A DNA stretch of 64,000 nt, from the NCBI GenBank assembly GCA_951217055.1, contig OX578280.1, positions 63,063,633-63,127,632 on the forward strand, read 5' to 3'. Made by a program: the position numbers and the translations under genes. The notes under the pieces were generated by a model. That model was not told the origin of the DNA and did not search any database. It saw only the letters and a program-made list of their open reading frames with translations. This stretch comes from Gerris lacustris (lineage: Eukaryota; Arthropoda; Insecta; Hemiptera; Gerridae). Below are positions 45,597-57,520 of the stretch, piece after piece (position 1 is the first letter of the stretch; every line of letters begins with the position of its first letter).

Positions 45597-46212
45597 CCAG
45601 AGTTCTGTAAAAAAAATAGACTGCCAATTGGGTTGGCAAATAGCTTCCTCGCATCCTATCCACGTACTTTATTGATTTCATGCTTTTACAAGCCATTATT
45701 CTAATTGGTTTAATTGTTTCCCCCGTTTTTTTTTTTTTTAATCCGTCAAAATTGTTTTGAGTTTTTACACGAATTAAAGTATCAATTTAGCAAAAGTTAA
45801 AGAGTGCAGAGGGTTCATATTAATCTGGGGCTATCTGCGGGTAACTTTCGATAAAGTATAATAGTTTCATTCAAATCGAATAAGTACTTTTGAAGCTATA
45901 GGTGTAAATAAATGTATGTTTTTGCGCATGTGGAAGAGCAACAAATAGGCGCAGACGGTTGAAACTTATATGGGACCAACAATGGGCTAATTATGACCTA
46001 CCACCCAAATTTCATTAAAATTGGACATGTATGTTGGTTCACAAAAATTGAATGACAGACCGACCGACAGACAGACATGGAACCGAAAATGTTCCCTGAT
46101 GTCTGAAACGGATTTCTGTCTTGGAATTTTTGAAATCGGAGACCTAACATTTTTTCGTTCTTCAGGACAATCACATAGCTTCCGTTACCTTCGGTAAGCT
46201 CGGAAGCAAAAT
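45597..46212 (-). repeat. Interspersed repeat family C, full-length reference copy
   Basis: On the minus strand it begins TTTGCTTCCGAGCTTACCGA, continues with the CTGTCTGTCGGTCGGTCTGT tract and CCGCAGATAGCCCCAGATTA, and ends GCCAACCCAATTGGCAGTC, about 616 bp. No ORF, so non-autonomous. No clear TIR or target duplication. Confidence 0.85.
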
Positions 46213-46830
46213 TAAATAAATATACTTTAAAATAATCATTACTTCCAAAAAAACAAAAAAAAAACTATGAATACAGTATTTATCTTAACTTACTTTTGCT
46301 GGCTTTATAGTTAGAAAAGGACTTTGGTCTCTAGAACTTTCCTCATCAACTCTGCAAATCTCTCTAAAAGGCAGCATTTGTACTGATGGTACAAATCATA
46401 GCAATCGTAAGCACTGTAGAATTCACTACATATACAGTCTGTAGATCCTCCTAGTTTTACTCTATTGTCTACATTTTATCTTGAATCTACCCGCTATAAT
46501 CTATTCCTCCAATAGGGGTAAATAGTTATGGACAAAGGGTGTCACTAAACAAAACAGATATCTCTTTTGAACTGATAATAGTCTATAATTACTGATTACT
46601 CTACTAAGGATAATCTTAAAGTGTTGCTACAAGCTAGTTATCACTGTACAATATACAATCAATAACAGTTTTCTGTTTGAACAGTTAAAAGTTGATTACT
46701 TTAACCAGTTTTGGTCCATGTGACAGGTTTACTAAATTATTTGTCATCTTCTTTGCTTCATTTTATGTTTTATAATTTTCTTATAAAGTGTGATTGTGAT
46801 GATTTTAACAATTTTCTTACTTATTTACAG

Positions 46831-46967
46831 GCCTATTTTAGTTCTTCGCAGTGAACAAGGTTTTGTAGGATACAAGGCTGGATCAACAACTAAACTGGAA
46901 TGTAACAAGGCTACATACGAGACTATTCAGGTTCTTAGGGCTGACAAAGGCATCGTTTCTTTCAAAG
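46831..46967 (+). CDS. sn: Fascin (singed) coding exon, fourth beta-trefoil start
   Basis: 137 bp after TTATTTACAG, ending AAAG|GTATAA (phase 1). Encodes PILVLRSEQGFVGYKAGSTT, then KLECNKATYETIQVLRADKG and IVSFK. The P-I-x-V-L..E-Q-G-F-V-G-Y and C-N-K-A-T-Y-E-T-I segments are characteristic of insect fascin's fourth domain. Confidence 0.97.
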
Positions 46968-47616
46968 GTATAAATGCACTAACTAATTCATTTCCTCCCT
47001 TTTTACAACTAAATTATATTAATTTAGCAATATTAGAGTGTACTACTAAAGATAAATCCTCTTCCCATCTAAATAATTGAATAGTGAAAAGGTGACAAGT
47101 CTTAGCTCGGGCGAACATAGAGATTGTGGCAATGCAGGGTATGGCAGCACAGTTTTTTTCAAATGCAGAAATATACGAGAGCACATGAATTGAAATGCCA
47201 GATCCACTAACGTCAGGTAAGCCATGTGTGGTCTAGTGGTGTAATACTGCTCTGTTCTCAATTCACGTGGTTTTCTGTATGTATGTCTGTGGTTGAAAAT
47301 AACTCGTGCCCTTTCCCTACATCTCAATGTTTAAAATTCAAGTTATATTGGAAATTTTAATTAAAACTTTAGTAATGTGGTTTAGTAGCTTTGTGAAGTT
47401 TCATTCAGGTGAGATTTCATTTATAATTGGAACTACACACATTTATATTTACAAACACTCAATTTTTATTGCATTTACTTTTTAATTTGGATTTGTAGTC
47501 TTGAACCTTTATAACTAAATTTACTAAGGTTTATAATAACAGATTTGTTTAATAAATTAAATTAGGGCTTTACAATTAAAATTTGTTTGCATTTATACTT
47601 AAATTAAATTTATACT

Positions 47617-47912
47617 TTAACCCATTCAATGCGGGTGGATCCACTGTGGATCCATGCCATGCTAACACGCCTGGCGGGTGGATCCACAGTGGATCCAAGC
47701 CCTCCCTTTCAGCCCTCTGTAGCTCTATTCTCCGTGCCTCGAGTAGAACCATCTTGCAAGGCTCCGTCAGGCCCGCTCACGTTTGTATCCACAGTGGATC
47801 CAAACTTTTTTTTTTTATTTTTTATTTATTTTTAAATTAACTTTAAAATCGTTTAGATATATACGGTAACTAAGGTAGGTTCATGAATTGGATTACGCAT
47901 TGAATGGGTTAA
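47617..47912. mobile_element. PiggyBac-like MITE with TTAA duplication
   Basis: Perfect 13-bp TIRs CCCATTCAATGCG / CGCATTGAATGGG directly inside TTAA at 47617-47620 and 47909-47912, the hallmark of piggyBac integration. The 288-bp body includes several palindromic GTGGATCCAC and TGTGGATCC motifs near both ends, which may be subterminal repeats. No transposase. Confidence 0.88.
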
Positions 47913-48000
47913 TGGAATTTGGTAATCATACTAATATTCCGGAGTTCAATATGAAAATAGAAGTTCCAAATTATTTGACCCTAACTTTCTTCAAATAGTT

Positions 48001-48572
48001 CAGGAGATAGCGTGCAAAATAAGTGTCTGACTAACATCAAGTTAGAATTTTGTGTACAAGTTAATTTTTTTAGCGCCTTTTAAGAATATGTGGTCGGCTA
48101 ATTTTGTCTTCTGGACATAGTTTAGCAATAGGCATTTGCAAAAAAACTAACCGTCGGAGAGTGGCCATGTCCCACCAATTATGGTGGACAATGTGATTTT
48201 CATGATCCTGAGTACAAAATTAGTTAGTAGGCAAAAAATCAAGTTGATGGTAGTTTGTCACTTGATAGGTGACTGCTTTGATGTGGAGTAATATTTGAAA
48301 AACTAACCTATCAAGTGACAAACTAACATCAAGTTGATTTTTGGTCTACTAACTAATTTTGTTCTCAGGATCATGAAAATCACACTGTCCCTCATAAAGG
48401 GAGGGACATGGCCGCTCTCCACCGGTTTGTTTTTTTCAAATGCCTATTGCCAAGCTATGTCCCTTAGATGAACTTAGCCGACCACATATTCTCAAAAAGG
48501 CACCAAAAGATTTACTTCTACACAAAATTCTAGCTTCATGAAACCAGATACTTTTTTGCACGCTATCTCCTG
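48001..48572. mobile_element. Family F foldback element, intact
   Basis: Two arms of about 280 bp are inverted with a short centre near 48290. Ends CAGGAGATAGCGTGCAAAA and TTTTGCACGCTATCTCCTG. Each arm carries the blocks also seen in the single-arm copy at 7638-7990. No ORF. The RNA or single strand would form one long hairpin inside the fascin pre-mRNA. Confidence 0.88.
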
Positions 48573-48617
48573 GATTAAAAAATGTATCTTCTTATGTTGT
48601 CTTTCTAAATTGAAGTG

Positions 48618-49133
48618 GTACTTCTTTAGATTGTTACTCCACAAGGTTTTTTTTTTAGAATATAAATGAATATAATTATTTAAACACTCTATTGTCCCTT
48701 TGTCTAAATAACTATTCAGACAAAGGGACGTTTAGTCCAATGTACTTTAAGACGAAGGAATATCACACTTCTGTTTTTATAAGGGGAGTAACAGTCTAAA
48801 GAAGAACATTCCGTACACCTACTTTAGATTGTGGTACTTCTTTAGACTATTACTCCCTTATGTTTTTTAGTATATAAATGACTTTGACTTAATAACTATC
48901 AAGACACAGGGATGTTTAGTCCAATGCACTTAAGGACAAAGGAATATCACACTTCTGTTTTTATAAGGGGAGTAATAGTCTAAAGAAGAACATTCCATAA
49001 TTCCATACACCTTCTTTAGATTGTTATTCCCCTCTGTTTTTTTTTTATAAGGGGAGTAACAATCTAAAGAAGTGCCTAGATTGTTACTCCCTCCTGACTT
49101 TTATAAGAGGAGTAACAGTCTAACCAAGTGCCA
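48618..49133. mobile_element. Family B MITE cluster (at least two copies)
   Basis: GGTACTTCTTTAGATTGTTA at 48618 and again GGTACTTCTTTAGACTATTA near 48835. Complementary GGGGAGTAACAATCTAAAGA occurs near 49049 and GGAGTAACAGTCTAA near 49103. Both interiors have the GACAAAGG..TTTAGTCCAATGTACTT core. They appear to be tandem or nested insertions. Confidence 0.75.
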
Positions 49134-49175
49134 CTTAAGTAACATTCCAAATAGTCACAGAATCAACAACAACTA

Positions 49176-49571
49176 CAGTAGAACCTCGATAAGAAGTGTC
49201 TCAAGGGGATTAGGGAAACAGTCTTGTTATCGAGGTGCTCTTTTTGTTGAGGGTCGTGTTATCAAGGTTATTTTGGCTATCAGTCGTGTTATCGAGGTTC
49301 GAGGGCGGGGTTTTCAAGTCTAGACTTGTTCAAGGTCGACCCATTCCTGTATAGAGTTGTGTTATAGAGGTTGACTTTTCAAAACGACTTGTTATAAAGG
49401 TTCTAAGTTACATTGTGAATTAGAAAGAAATCTGTGTTATTGAGGTTGTTTAATAGACACGTTATAGAGGTTAATTTAACATTACGTGTTATGGCAATCT
49501 CAAGGGGATTTGAAAATTGTACTTGTAATTGAGGTTGTGTTATTGAGGGGCGTGTAAGCGAGGTTCTACTG
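49176..49571. mobile_element. Pogo/Tigger-like MITE in fascin intron
   Basis: CAGTAGAACCTCGATAAG at left and CGAGGTTCTACTG at right, with TA on each side (49174-49175, 49572-49573). Internal repeats of 'gttatcgaggt' fit this superfamily. 396 bp, ending 70 bp before the last exon's acceptor. No transposase. Confidence 0.88.
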
Positions 49572-49641
49572 TATTAGAAATGTAGACATATACTAATCAA
49601 TTTTGGGATTACAAGCTATCTAATATTTCTTTATTTTCTAG

Positions 49642-49844
49642 GTCAAAACGGTAAATATTGGCATGTTGACGGTGAAGAGGTAAATGTAGATTCAGATATT
49701 CCTGAAGGTTTCTTCCTTGAGCTTCGTGAACCTACAAGAGTCTGCATTAAATCTGTAGCAGGTGGATATCTTTCTGCAGGTAAAAACGGAGCTTTCCACC
49801 TAACAGGCAACGACTACGCAGCTGCAACCAAATGGGAATACTAA
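49642..49844 (+). CDS. sn: Fascin (singed) last coding exon and stop
   Basis: 203 bp after TTTATTTTCTAG. Encodes GQNGKYWHVDGEEVNVDSDI, then PEGFFLELREPTRVCIKS and GGYLSAGKNGAFHL, ending ATKWEY followed by TAA at 49842-49844. G-K-Y-W-x-V and the final W-E-Y match the end of fascin. The four exons here give 219 codons, about the last 43% of the usual ~510-residue protein, covering most of the third and all of the fourth trefoil. Confidence 0.97.
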
Positions 49845-50040
49845 AATATTAACTTCAAACACACAAAAAACCTCCCCTTATCCTAAAGCTACTTTATACT
49901 GTAATAAAATAAAAACATACACCTGCTTATGTTTTTATATATTTTATGTAATTAAACTTAAGGTGTTTACATCCCCCTTTCCCAATTTTATCAAATAAAT
50001 AAGTTTTGAAATTAAGTCTAAATAAACAATTTCAGAATTT
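49845..50040 (+). promoter_or_regulatory. Fascin 3' UTR start with polyadenylation signals
   Basis: AATAAA occurs at about 49903 and again near 49995 and 50020, each followed by T/GT-rich sequence. Which site is used cannot be decided, and the UTR could be longer. Confidence 0.6.
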
Positions 50041-51080
50041 TTTTTTACAAACATTTGTTTTTAACTGGATGAGAATGATTTAGTCATTTGATTAAAAAAA
50101 AAAAAAAACATTTAGAACTCAAAAATATGTTCTAAATGAAAAGAAAAAAAAATTCAAGAAGGTTTTGACCACAATTTAGTTATCTGTAAAAAAAAATGTT
50201 ACACAAAAAATAAAAACTACTTTCCTTGGACAATAGGTTATTTTTTAATAATTAATTTTTTTTTAATAAATTGTGAAAGTTATAAAATGTAACTCAATTT
50301 TTAAAAAAAAATATATATTTATTGGCGCTCAATTATTTAACAATTTTTTTCAAAATTTTTAGATTTTTATTTAACTCTATATTTATTTATTTATTTATAA
50401 ACATAATTCTAGTACTTAAAAAAAAGATTTTGAAAAGAAATTAATCAATGATTATTTTGGATTTATGATAATGTATTTTCTTTTTTATATCAAATGATTC
50501 ACCTATTTATTCTTAGGTGTAAAAATAACTTTATTTATTTATTTTTTTAATCTGTTTTATTTATTTCAAAATGTATTTTTTAACAGATTATTTGATAAAG
50601 AATAATTTTACTAATTTATAAATAAATGCTGACAAAAAAATTTGTACAATAAATTTTCTTTTAACTTAATCTAAGTTAAGAGACATATATCAATTATATT
50701 TAATTAATGTAATTTAAATTGGATCCACATTGTTACAAATTATATTAACTGATATTATTATTACTTTGGGGTGTCTCTTTTTACAATCAATTTCAACAAA
50801 TACAGTAATTTTTAATACATTTCAATAGATTTATTATAAAAATAATCTTAATCTGACATTTATCTTAAAAACTTTTGGAAATGAATTCCTTATATTTTTA
50901 TGGTTATTATTTTAAATAATTTAAAATAACAATGAATTACAATTATAAAATAAAGTAAATAATAATTGACCAAAAAGATTGACACGTCCCTCCCATTGTA
51001 AAAATTAATAGATGTAAATATAAAATAATATTTTCGCATGATTACTGCGGATTTAAAAAAATAAGGTTGAATTTAATGGT
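50041..51080. other. Extremely AT-rich sequence downstream of fascin
   Basis: Many A and T runs and AATAAA occurrences. No ORF or repeat boundaries. Possibly an extended 3' UTR. Confidence 0.5.
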
Positions 51081-51095
51081 TAGAATCCCTAGTAG

Positions 51096-51340
51096 CTTAT
51101 TGGTACAGAAAGTGTAGCTTATTGGTAATGTCTGTGTAACTCATTGGTACTGGACGTGCAGCTTATTGGTACCGTGTGTGTAGCTTATTGAAACAGAATG
51201 TGTAGCTTATTGGTAATGTCAGTGTAGCTCATTGGTACTGGATGTGCAGCTTATTGGTACCGTCTGCGTAGGTCATTGGTATTCTTAGTGTTCCTCACAC
51301 AGAAGTTCTGGGTTCTATTCCTGTCTTCGACTCAGGGCCC
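51096..51340 (+). repeat. tRNA-like SINE head with tandem box-A-like motifs
   Basis: About nine near-20-bp units of GTGTAGCTTATTGGTAC-like sequence, in two roughly 80-bp rounds (GTAATGTC, TACTGGA, TACCGT variants in order). The last unit is followed by an anticodon-arm-like CCTCACACAGAAG and a B-box-like GGGTTCTATTCC (51310-51321). TAGCTCATTGG resembles a Pol III A box. A single A box with this B box would make a tRNA-type promoter. Confidence 0.55.
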
Positions 51341-53200
51341 ATTAACACCATGCTGGGATGTAACACCCATCATCTCAATAATAACAAAATGCCGAAGAAA
51401 TGCCAAAATGCCAATTACAAATGCCAATTATATGGTTTATACTGCTAATGAAGCGACAACACTTCAACCCCTTGTCAATTACATATAAGCCCTCTATCAG
51501 GCCCGTTGCTTTTTACGGATTATTAGGTTGAAACCATTTTTTAAAAAAATGTTGATCGTCTGTGGCTTGAACCCAGGTCTATTAAATGGATGGACTATAA
51601 TGACTTACCTATAATGTACACTCAAAAAACTCTTGCACAAAATAGATAGTAGTAATAGCTTATCTATGTATCATCAAAGTATTAATTGGACCACCCTGTG
51701 CAAAACAGACTATAATGACCACTATTATGTGATTCCCAGGTCAATTCACAATTTTTTTTTAAAATTATTATATGGGCTATAATATTATTAGTGTAGTTCC
51801 AATTGCTTTTCATATCTAGACATGGGTTCATGAACTAGCAGCCAATTATATTAAAAGGGTTTTTTGGTTAGCATTTTTATTTTTTGACAAAACTATATTT
51901 TAATTTATTTTCTTTTAAAAATGAATAAATGTATGAACTTATAGAAAAAAATGTAAAAACAAGTTTTCAAGAAAGACTTAATTTTTTAAAAACATGTACA
52001 TTTAGTGAGACTGAGACAATTTTTTACTATTTATACAAGGAATAAAAAATTGAAAAAAAAAAAATGTATTTAACTGTTTTTTATAATATTTGCTACTTTT
52101 CCCAAAAACATAACCTCTTGAACATTTTTATAAATTGGTGTTTTTAATCTTATATATATATATATGTAAAAAAAGTATAAATGTGTACTTCCGTGAATTA
52201 CTGGAAGATATCTGTGTTTTTTATCCCCTCCAAAAAACAAAAAAAAAAAATGTTTTGAAATGTCTCTATATGTGATGTGGCGTAAAATTGTTTTTATTTT
52301 TAAATTAGATTAGATTGTAAAAAAAAAAAAAAAATAATAATAAATTAGTGTCTCGGAAAAAATGAACTTTCGAGAGAAAAAAATGAATTTTCGAGATCGA
52401 TTGAAAGTTCTTTTTTTTTTTTAAAGAAAAAAAAAAAAAACTTATGTGGTGCAATATTATGTAGTGTGCTATAATATAAATATATGTGTGTAATTTGTAA
52501 CTTTCTTCTTATATATATTATTTTTTATTATTTCTGTATAACTATTAAAAAAAGGGTTTATATAATAACATTACTGCCTATTTGCCTTTGTTATCTTATA
52601 CAAGAATGAGGTTAGGTAACTGTATTTTATGAGAAGGAAAAAAAAAAATCAAAGTATTAATAAAAAAAATATAATCATAATTAGATATTTTATGCTTTTT
52701 TGACAAAAAAAAAATTGCTCTTAGTTATTTTTTTTATGCACAAATTTAAATGTCACAATTTGTAATTGTATCAAAACAATTATTTTATTCTATTAATTTA
52801 AAAAAATAAAATCATCGTTGAGCAATAATTTATAAATTAAATTGTTTGAAAAAATGAATCTATATAACAACGTTGCGCAGGGTTGGTACCGAACTTTAAA
52901 ATACCTCTATGTTACAGTAGAATGGTTTTGACTCTGAACTGCTTAACAGTCATTATCAGACTGATCAGGACAGTGTTAGAAACCCTCTCTTTTTGGTAGA
53001 TAAATAAAGTTTTTGGGACTTTTCAAGATTTTTTTTTCTATTGTAGAACATCTTTAGCTTTGCAAAAAAACTCTTAAATTATCAAGACAACATCAAACAG
53101 CAGGCAGTAATTGTTTCCTGCACAAAACTACTTATTGTCACATTGGACTGTTTAAGGGACAATTCAAAGGGTTTTATAAGTACCTAAGGAAGCCTTGTGA
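51341..53200. other. AT-rich sequence, possible SINE body then nothing recognised
   Basis: 51341-51530 may be the body of the repeat whose head precedes it. Beyond that are poly-A/T tracts and no supported feature. Confidence 0.4.
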
Positions 53201-53214
53201 TCTTTAAATCCCTG

Positions 53215-54125
53215 AGTATGGCAGAGCGGATAACATTCCAGGCCGTACTGAACTTAAAAACAAACACAAGTCCAGCCATCTTCATCTTGCCTTTGTCTAA
53301 CTCCTCTTTGCTTTCATCTTCAAACTTTTGGTTGAATAGTTTATAAGTGTTTTGTATGTCCGGCTGACTCTTAATGAGAGCTTTTATTTCACTGACAACC
53401 TCTTCATCTATGTGGACCAGAGTTCACAGAAGTTCTCAAAAATGCTATTAACCTGTATTTGGGTAGTTTGAGCATTGTACTGATATTGTAGAGTAACTAT
53501 CAGACTCTCTTGACATCCTTATATAATCTGTCTATGTACCCGCTCTCTTTTATGTACTTGAGGCAACATAAAGCTCTAAACTCATATGCTTCCAACTTCT
53601 CTCCTTTAGCTTTCTTTGACATTGCAAGAGCCTGAGTCCACACTCCGAAAACTTTAGCTATATGAGTGACAAATTAATCCTGAGTTTGATAAGCCATGAA
53701 GGAGACTACGTTTAGAACTGCGATCGAATTCTACGGCTCCTCAGGTACGAGTATTAATTGCAGATCCACTTGTACCTTAGGGTGTTTATTCAATGCCTGA
53801 GTCTAGGCAATCTTCCTCTGATAAGTGATCTTACGCTTCACCATGGAGTAGAACAAATCTCCAAGCTCTAGGGTTTTCTTCCTATTTCATCAAACACACC
53901 TTGCAGAGTTTTTGAGATGATTTTAATCATATTTTGAATAGATTGATGGCTTTCTTTTATGGTGATGATTACAGCTATGATTTTAATTACAGCTTTGTTT
54001 GCAATCTTATGTTAGTTGCAGCACAAGATCCGTACACTGCTTGTACACAATCCATCAAGTCCTTGTGTCCTGGTTTCTTAAAGAAGGAGATGGTCATAGT
54101 TGATGGAGGCAACTGGGAAGAATGG
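53215..54125 (-). pseudogene. Decayed protein-coding relic, family not recognised
   Basis: Less AT-rich than its surroundings, and on the minus strand long coherent stretches appear with only isolated stops. One frame is continuous from about 53880 down to about 53490 with three single in-frame stops. It includes AKVFGVWTQALAMSKKAKGE and a CCLKYIKESGYIDRLY stretch. A shift near 53425 moves to another frame that stays open to about 53215, rich in Lys/Glu with FKFSTAWNVIRS. An earlier piece (about 54110-53990) reads HKDLMDCVQAVYGS in a third relation. It is a single gene broken by frameshifts and stops, without introns. It could be a processed pseudogene or a captured viral gene. I do not recognise the family. 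Confidence 0.55.
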
Positions 54126-54239
54126 CCACTTCAGTTCAAAGAAATAAACAATCTTTTGTTTAGCATAAACATACTCATTCTTTGTGATAAAACAACATTT
54201 CACAATATTGTTATATTCAATCATTTTCAAGCAAATTAA

Positions 54240-56470
54240 TTTTACAACTTAAGTTTTATATTTTATTAAAAATTTAAACTGTATATTAACAGGCTGTTTA
54301 TTTAATTATATAATTTAATCAATAATATTTGTTTTAAATAAAAGCTGGTTGTTTAAAAACAAAAAACATAAATAAAGTAAATGCTTCCCCTGTCCTCTTT
54401 GTGGTTGGTGTATATAATTCTTTTAAGGAAATCGTAAACTGTTTTATAACAAAATATAAAAACTTATGTAATATTTATTAGGAATAGATATTTTTTAAAA
54501 GGAGAAAATTCTTATTAAAATTTTATTTATTTAAATTGAAGCTAGTTAATTATATTTAGATTTTTGACAAAAAAAAAAATATTCACCTATATTTCCCATC
54601 TATACTTATAAATCTCAAAGTCAAAGAAGTGAGATACAAATATTCTTTACTCCTCACTAGGTGAATGAAGAATTTCTGTTATCTATTACTAATAAATAAA
54701 CATTATTTTAATAATCCTTATCAGTGCAAAAGGAAGATTTAAATAGTCTCTAGTAAAATTAACTAACTTCATTTAATTTAATTTTTTAATATGTATAAAA
54801 TTGCTTAATTTATTTTTTTATTTTAAGTTAAGAATTTTCTACCTTTTATCCTAATAAATTAAATTTAATCTTGTGTGTTGTGAACGATAATAATAATTAA
54901 TTTTGATTTATTGTTTGTTTTTAAACATTTTTTTAATTTCAATTTTAACATTACTTTTATTCTGTATCAAAGAAAAATAATTAAGGGTGTAAAAAAAATA
55001 AAAATAAACAACCCTATTTGTTAATGAAAAATGTTGTTTAGATTTAGATGCCAAAAAAAGTGTCCGTGTTTTGTCAATGTTTTTTTTAGATTATAAGAGA
55101 ATTAAAAAAAATTAAGAAAAACCATAAAAGTGGAACCAGAATTTGCATTTATGAGTGACAAAATGTAAAATACGGAACTAACCTTGATTATTTGTTATTT
55201 ATTTATTTTTTTAACAAAAAAAAATTTAGGTGTGTTTTATGCGGGTGTTTTTATTTGTTGATTTTTTGTCTTTTAAATCTTAATTACAATAATTAACACT
55301 ATTAGAAAAATCAATCTTTAATAAGTACTTTAAATATGTAACTCTTTCTGAAATTGAACTAAAAGTCACAACACATCTGGTTCAATTTCTAAAGGAGGTG
55401 ACTTAATCAAGCAATCCTGCTTGATTTAGCTTTACGGCTTAAGCTTGGGCAAAATCCTTCTCTACACTTATCCAATCGACACTTAAATATTGTATAAAAT
55501 GCAACAATACTTTTTCTAATCTAGTATGTATACAAAAGATTTATAAATGTGAAGTGTGGCCGAGATATGAAAAGTGCATTTATTTGCACCAATCTTCAAA
55601 TGTAGACTAATTCAATTCCCAGAAAGGTGGCATTTAAAAATAAAAAAAAATATTTATCTGTATTTTTTTACATTAATGAAAAAGGAAGAATATAATTACA
55701 TTATAGCTATAATAAAAAGAAAACAAAAAAAAAAAAACTACAAATTAAAATCACCTCTAAAATACACCTAATAAGGTTAGTGAGCTCATTGATTTTGTTA
55801 CATCGTATAAAAATGGAAAATAAACTATACTTTTAATTGTATATAATTATAATAATAAATACTTCGTGTTATTCCAATTGAGATTTTAAAAAAAACACCT
55901 CTTTTTATTTATTAATGTTTAAAAAAATATTAAATTGGATTAGATATGTGAGTGTATTTGCTGGTTTAAATGATAAATTAAAAAAAAATAAAAATAAAAA
56001 TCATGTAAGTGTACGTATTTGTTATCATCGTACGTTAAATAAACATTGATAAAAAATAAATAAATTGAACATGCTTTAGGATTATTATAATATATAAAAA
56101 TAAGTTTAAGTCATACTTATTAATACTTTCATTGCATATCAAACAAAAAATTAATTAAATGAAATAATTTTTAAACAAAACCCACAAGTCAGATATTTAT
56201 TTATTGCACGATTACTTTAAAATTATATTTATTTTATATTTAATTAAAAAATTGAGCTAAGGCTTAAAAAAAATTATTTAATATTTATTTTTTAAACCCA
56301 TTCTATAATTATTTATTTTTTTCTTAGAATTTTTAATTGTGTTAAGATAATTTTGTATAATTATGAATAAAAAAAAGCATATTTTATAATTTGTATTATA
56401 TATTTGTACTATTATGAATTTAATAATAATATTTAGAAATTAAATTATTATTGAAATCATTTGGGTATAA
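54240..56470. other. Extremely AT-rich sequence without recognisable genes
   Basis: Dominated by A and T tracts. No ORF with a domain, no paired ends, no arrays. Confidence 0.55.
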
Positions 56471-56478
56471 TTTTTTTT

Positions 56479-56752
56479 TTGGTACTTCTTTGGATTGTTG
56501 CTCCCCTATTATTATTATTATTATTATTATTTTTTTTTTTTTTTCTTTTTTTTACAATATAAATGACTTTGAATAAATAACTATTAAGACAAAGGGATGT
56601 TTAGTCCGATGTACTTTGGGACTAAGGAGTATCAAACTTTTGTTTTTATAAGGGAAGTAACAATCTAAAGGAGAACATTCTGTACACCTTCTTCAGATTG
56701 TTACTCTCCTCTGTTTTCTTTGTAAGGGGAGTAACCATCTAAAGAAGTGCTT
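56479..56752. mobile_element. Family B MITE copy with ATT expansion
   Basis: GGTACTTCTTTGGATTGTTG at left and GAGTAACCATCTAAAGAAGT at right. An (ATT)n/T run expanded just inside the left end. The interior GACAAAGGGATGTTTAGTCC and ACTTTGGGACTAAGGAGTAT match the other copies. Confidence 0.8.
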
Positions 56753-56943
56753 TTTTTTTGTTATTGATCTTTATCCTGAAATTTAATATGTTGAAGAAAA
56801 TCTATCTAGAATCTAGAGCATTGGCTTCTGTGTCAGATTCTAATAAAGTGCTCCTGAGGATGAACAGTGTATCATTGGACTGAGATTGTATGAATCCTTA
56901 CGTGTTGAGTCAGACGAGAATGAACACTTAAGCTGGTTTTATA

Positions 56944-57252
56944 CAGTGGCGAGCAGTGCGATGAAGCAAAGGCAGCATTGCTTCAGTAAAATTTTGAAAT
57001 AAAATTAAATTAATTTTATTTTAATTTTATTTCAATAAATATTAATTTATTAGCAAATGCGAGACACAATTCATGTAATTAAAAGATGTTCCATTTAAAA
57101 AGCGCATTGTCCGCAGGTAACGATCACTTAACAACTGCATAATGAGACAAGAACTGCATTCGAATAGCATTAAAACTAATAATTTTTCTAAAATTTTATT
57201 GGGGACCGCCCTGGCCTGCTTCACTGCATTTTACACCCACCACCCACTACAG
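56944..57252. mobile_element. hAT-like MITE with 8-bp duplication
   Basis: Left end CAGTGGCGAGCAGTGCGATG. The right end, reversed, reads CTGTAGTGGGTGGTGGGTGT, with similar subterminal GCAGTGAAGCAG/GATGAAGCA. GTTTTATA flanks both sides (56936-56943, 57253-57260). 309 bp, AT-rich centre, no transposase. The TIRs are imperfect. Confidence 0.7.
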
Positions 57253-57520
57253 GTTTTATACAGCAGCCTAGCTGGGCCAGGGTATTAGTTGCTCTAACCT
57301 GGCCAAGATAGTTGATTGCCTAGCTTAGCCTGGCCAAGGTGGTATGAACAGTACATGTGGTTTGGACAAAATATTTGTAACTAATGCGTACCAATGTTGG
57401 CATTGGGTGACATTCAGTGTGAAGGCTGTAAAAAAGCATACATTTAAGGCACCTAAATAGAACACTTTTTAAAAAAAAAAAATAATGTGTTTAAGTTTTC
57501 TGAAACTTAATCATCCACAT

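Larger units (their letters stand above)
44749..46830 (+). other. Fascin intron (2.1 kb)
   Basis: GTAAAT donor and TTATTTACAG acceptor. Contains the hammerhead-bearing duplication (45213-45545) and a full family C copy (45597-46212). The rest shows no feature. Confidence 0.85.
46968..49641 (+). other. Fascin intron (2.7 kb) packed with MITEs
   Basis: GTATAA donor and TTTTCTAG acceptor. Holds a piggyBac-like MITE, a foldback element, composite family B copies and a pogo-like MITE in series. 47100-47600 shows nothing recognisable. Confidence 0.85.

Noticed and set aside
53934..54239. 101-codon plus-strand ORF
   Set aside because: It is antisense to the coding relic read on the minus strand, whose amino acid runs are more protein-like and continue far beyond it.
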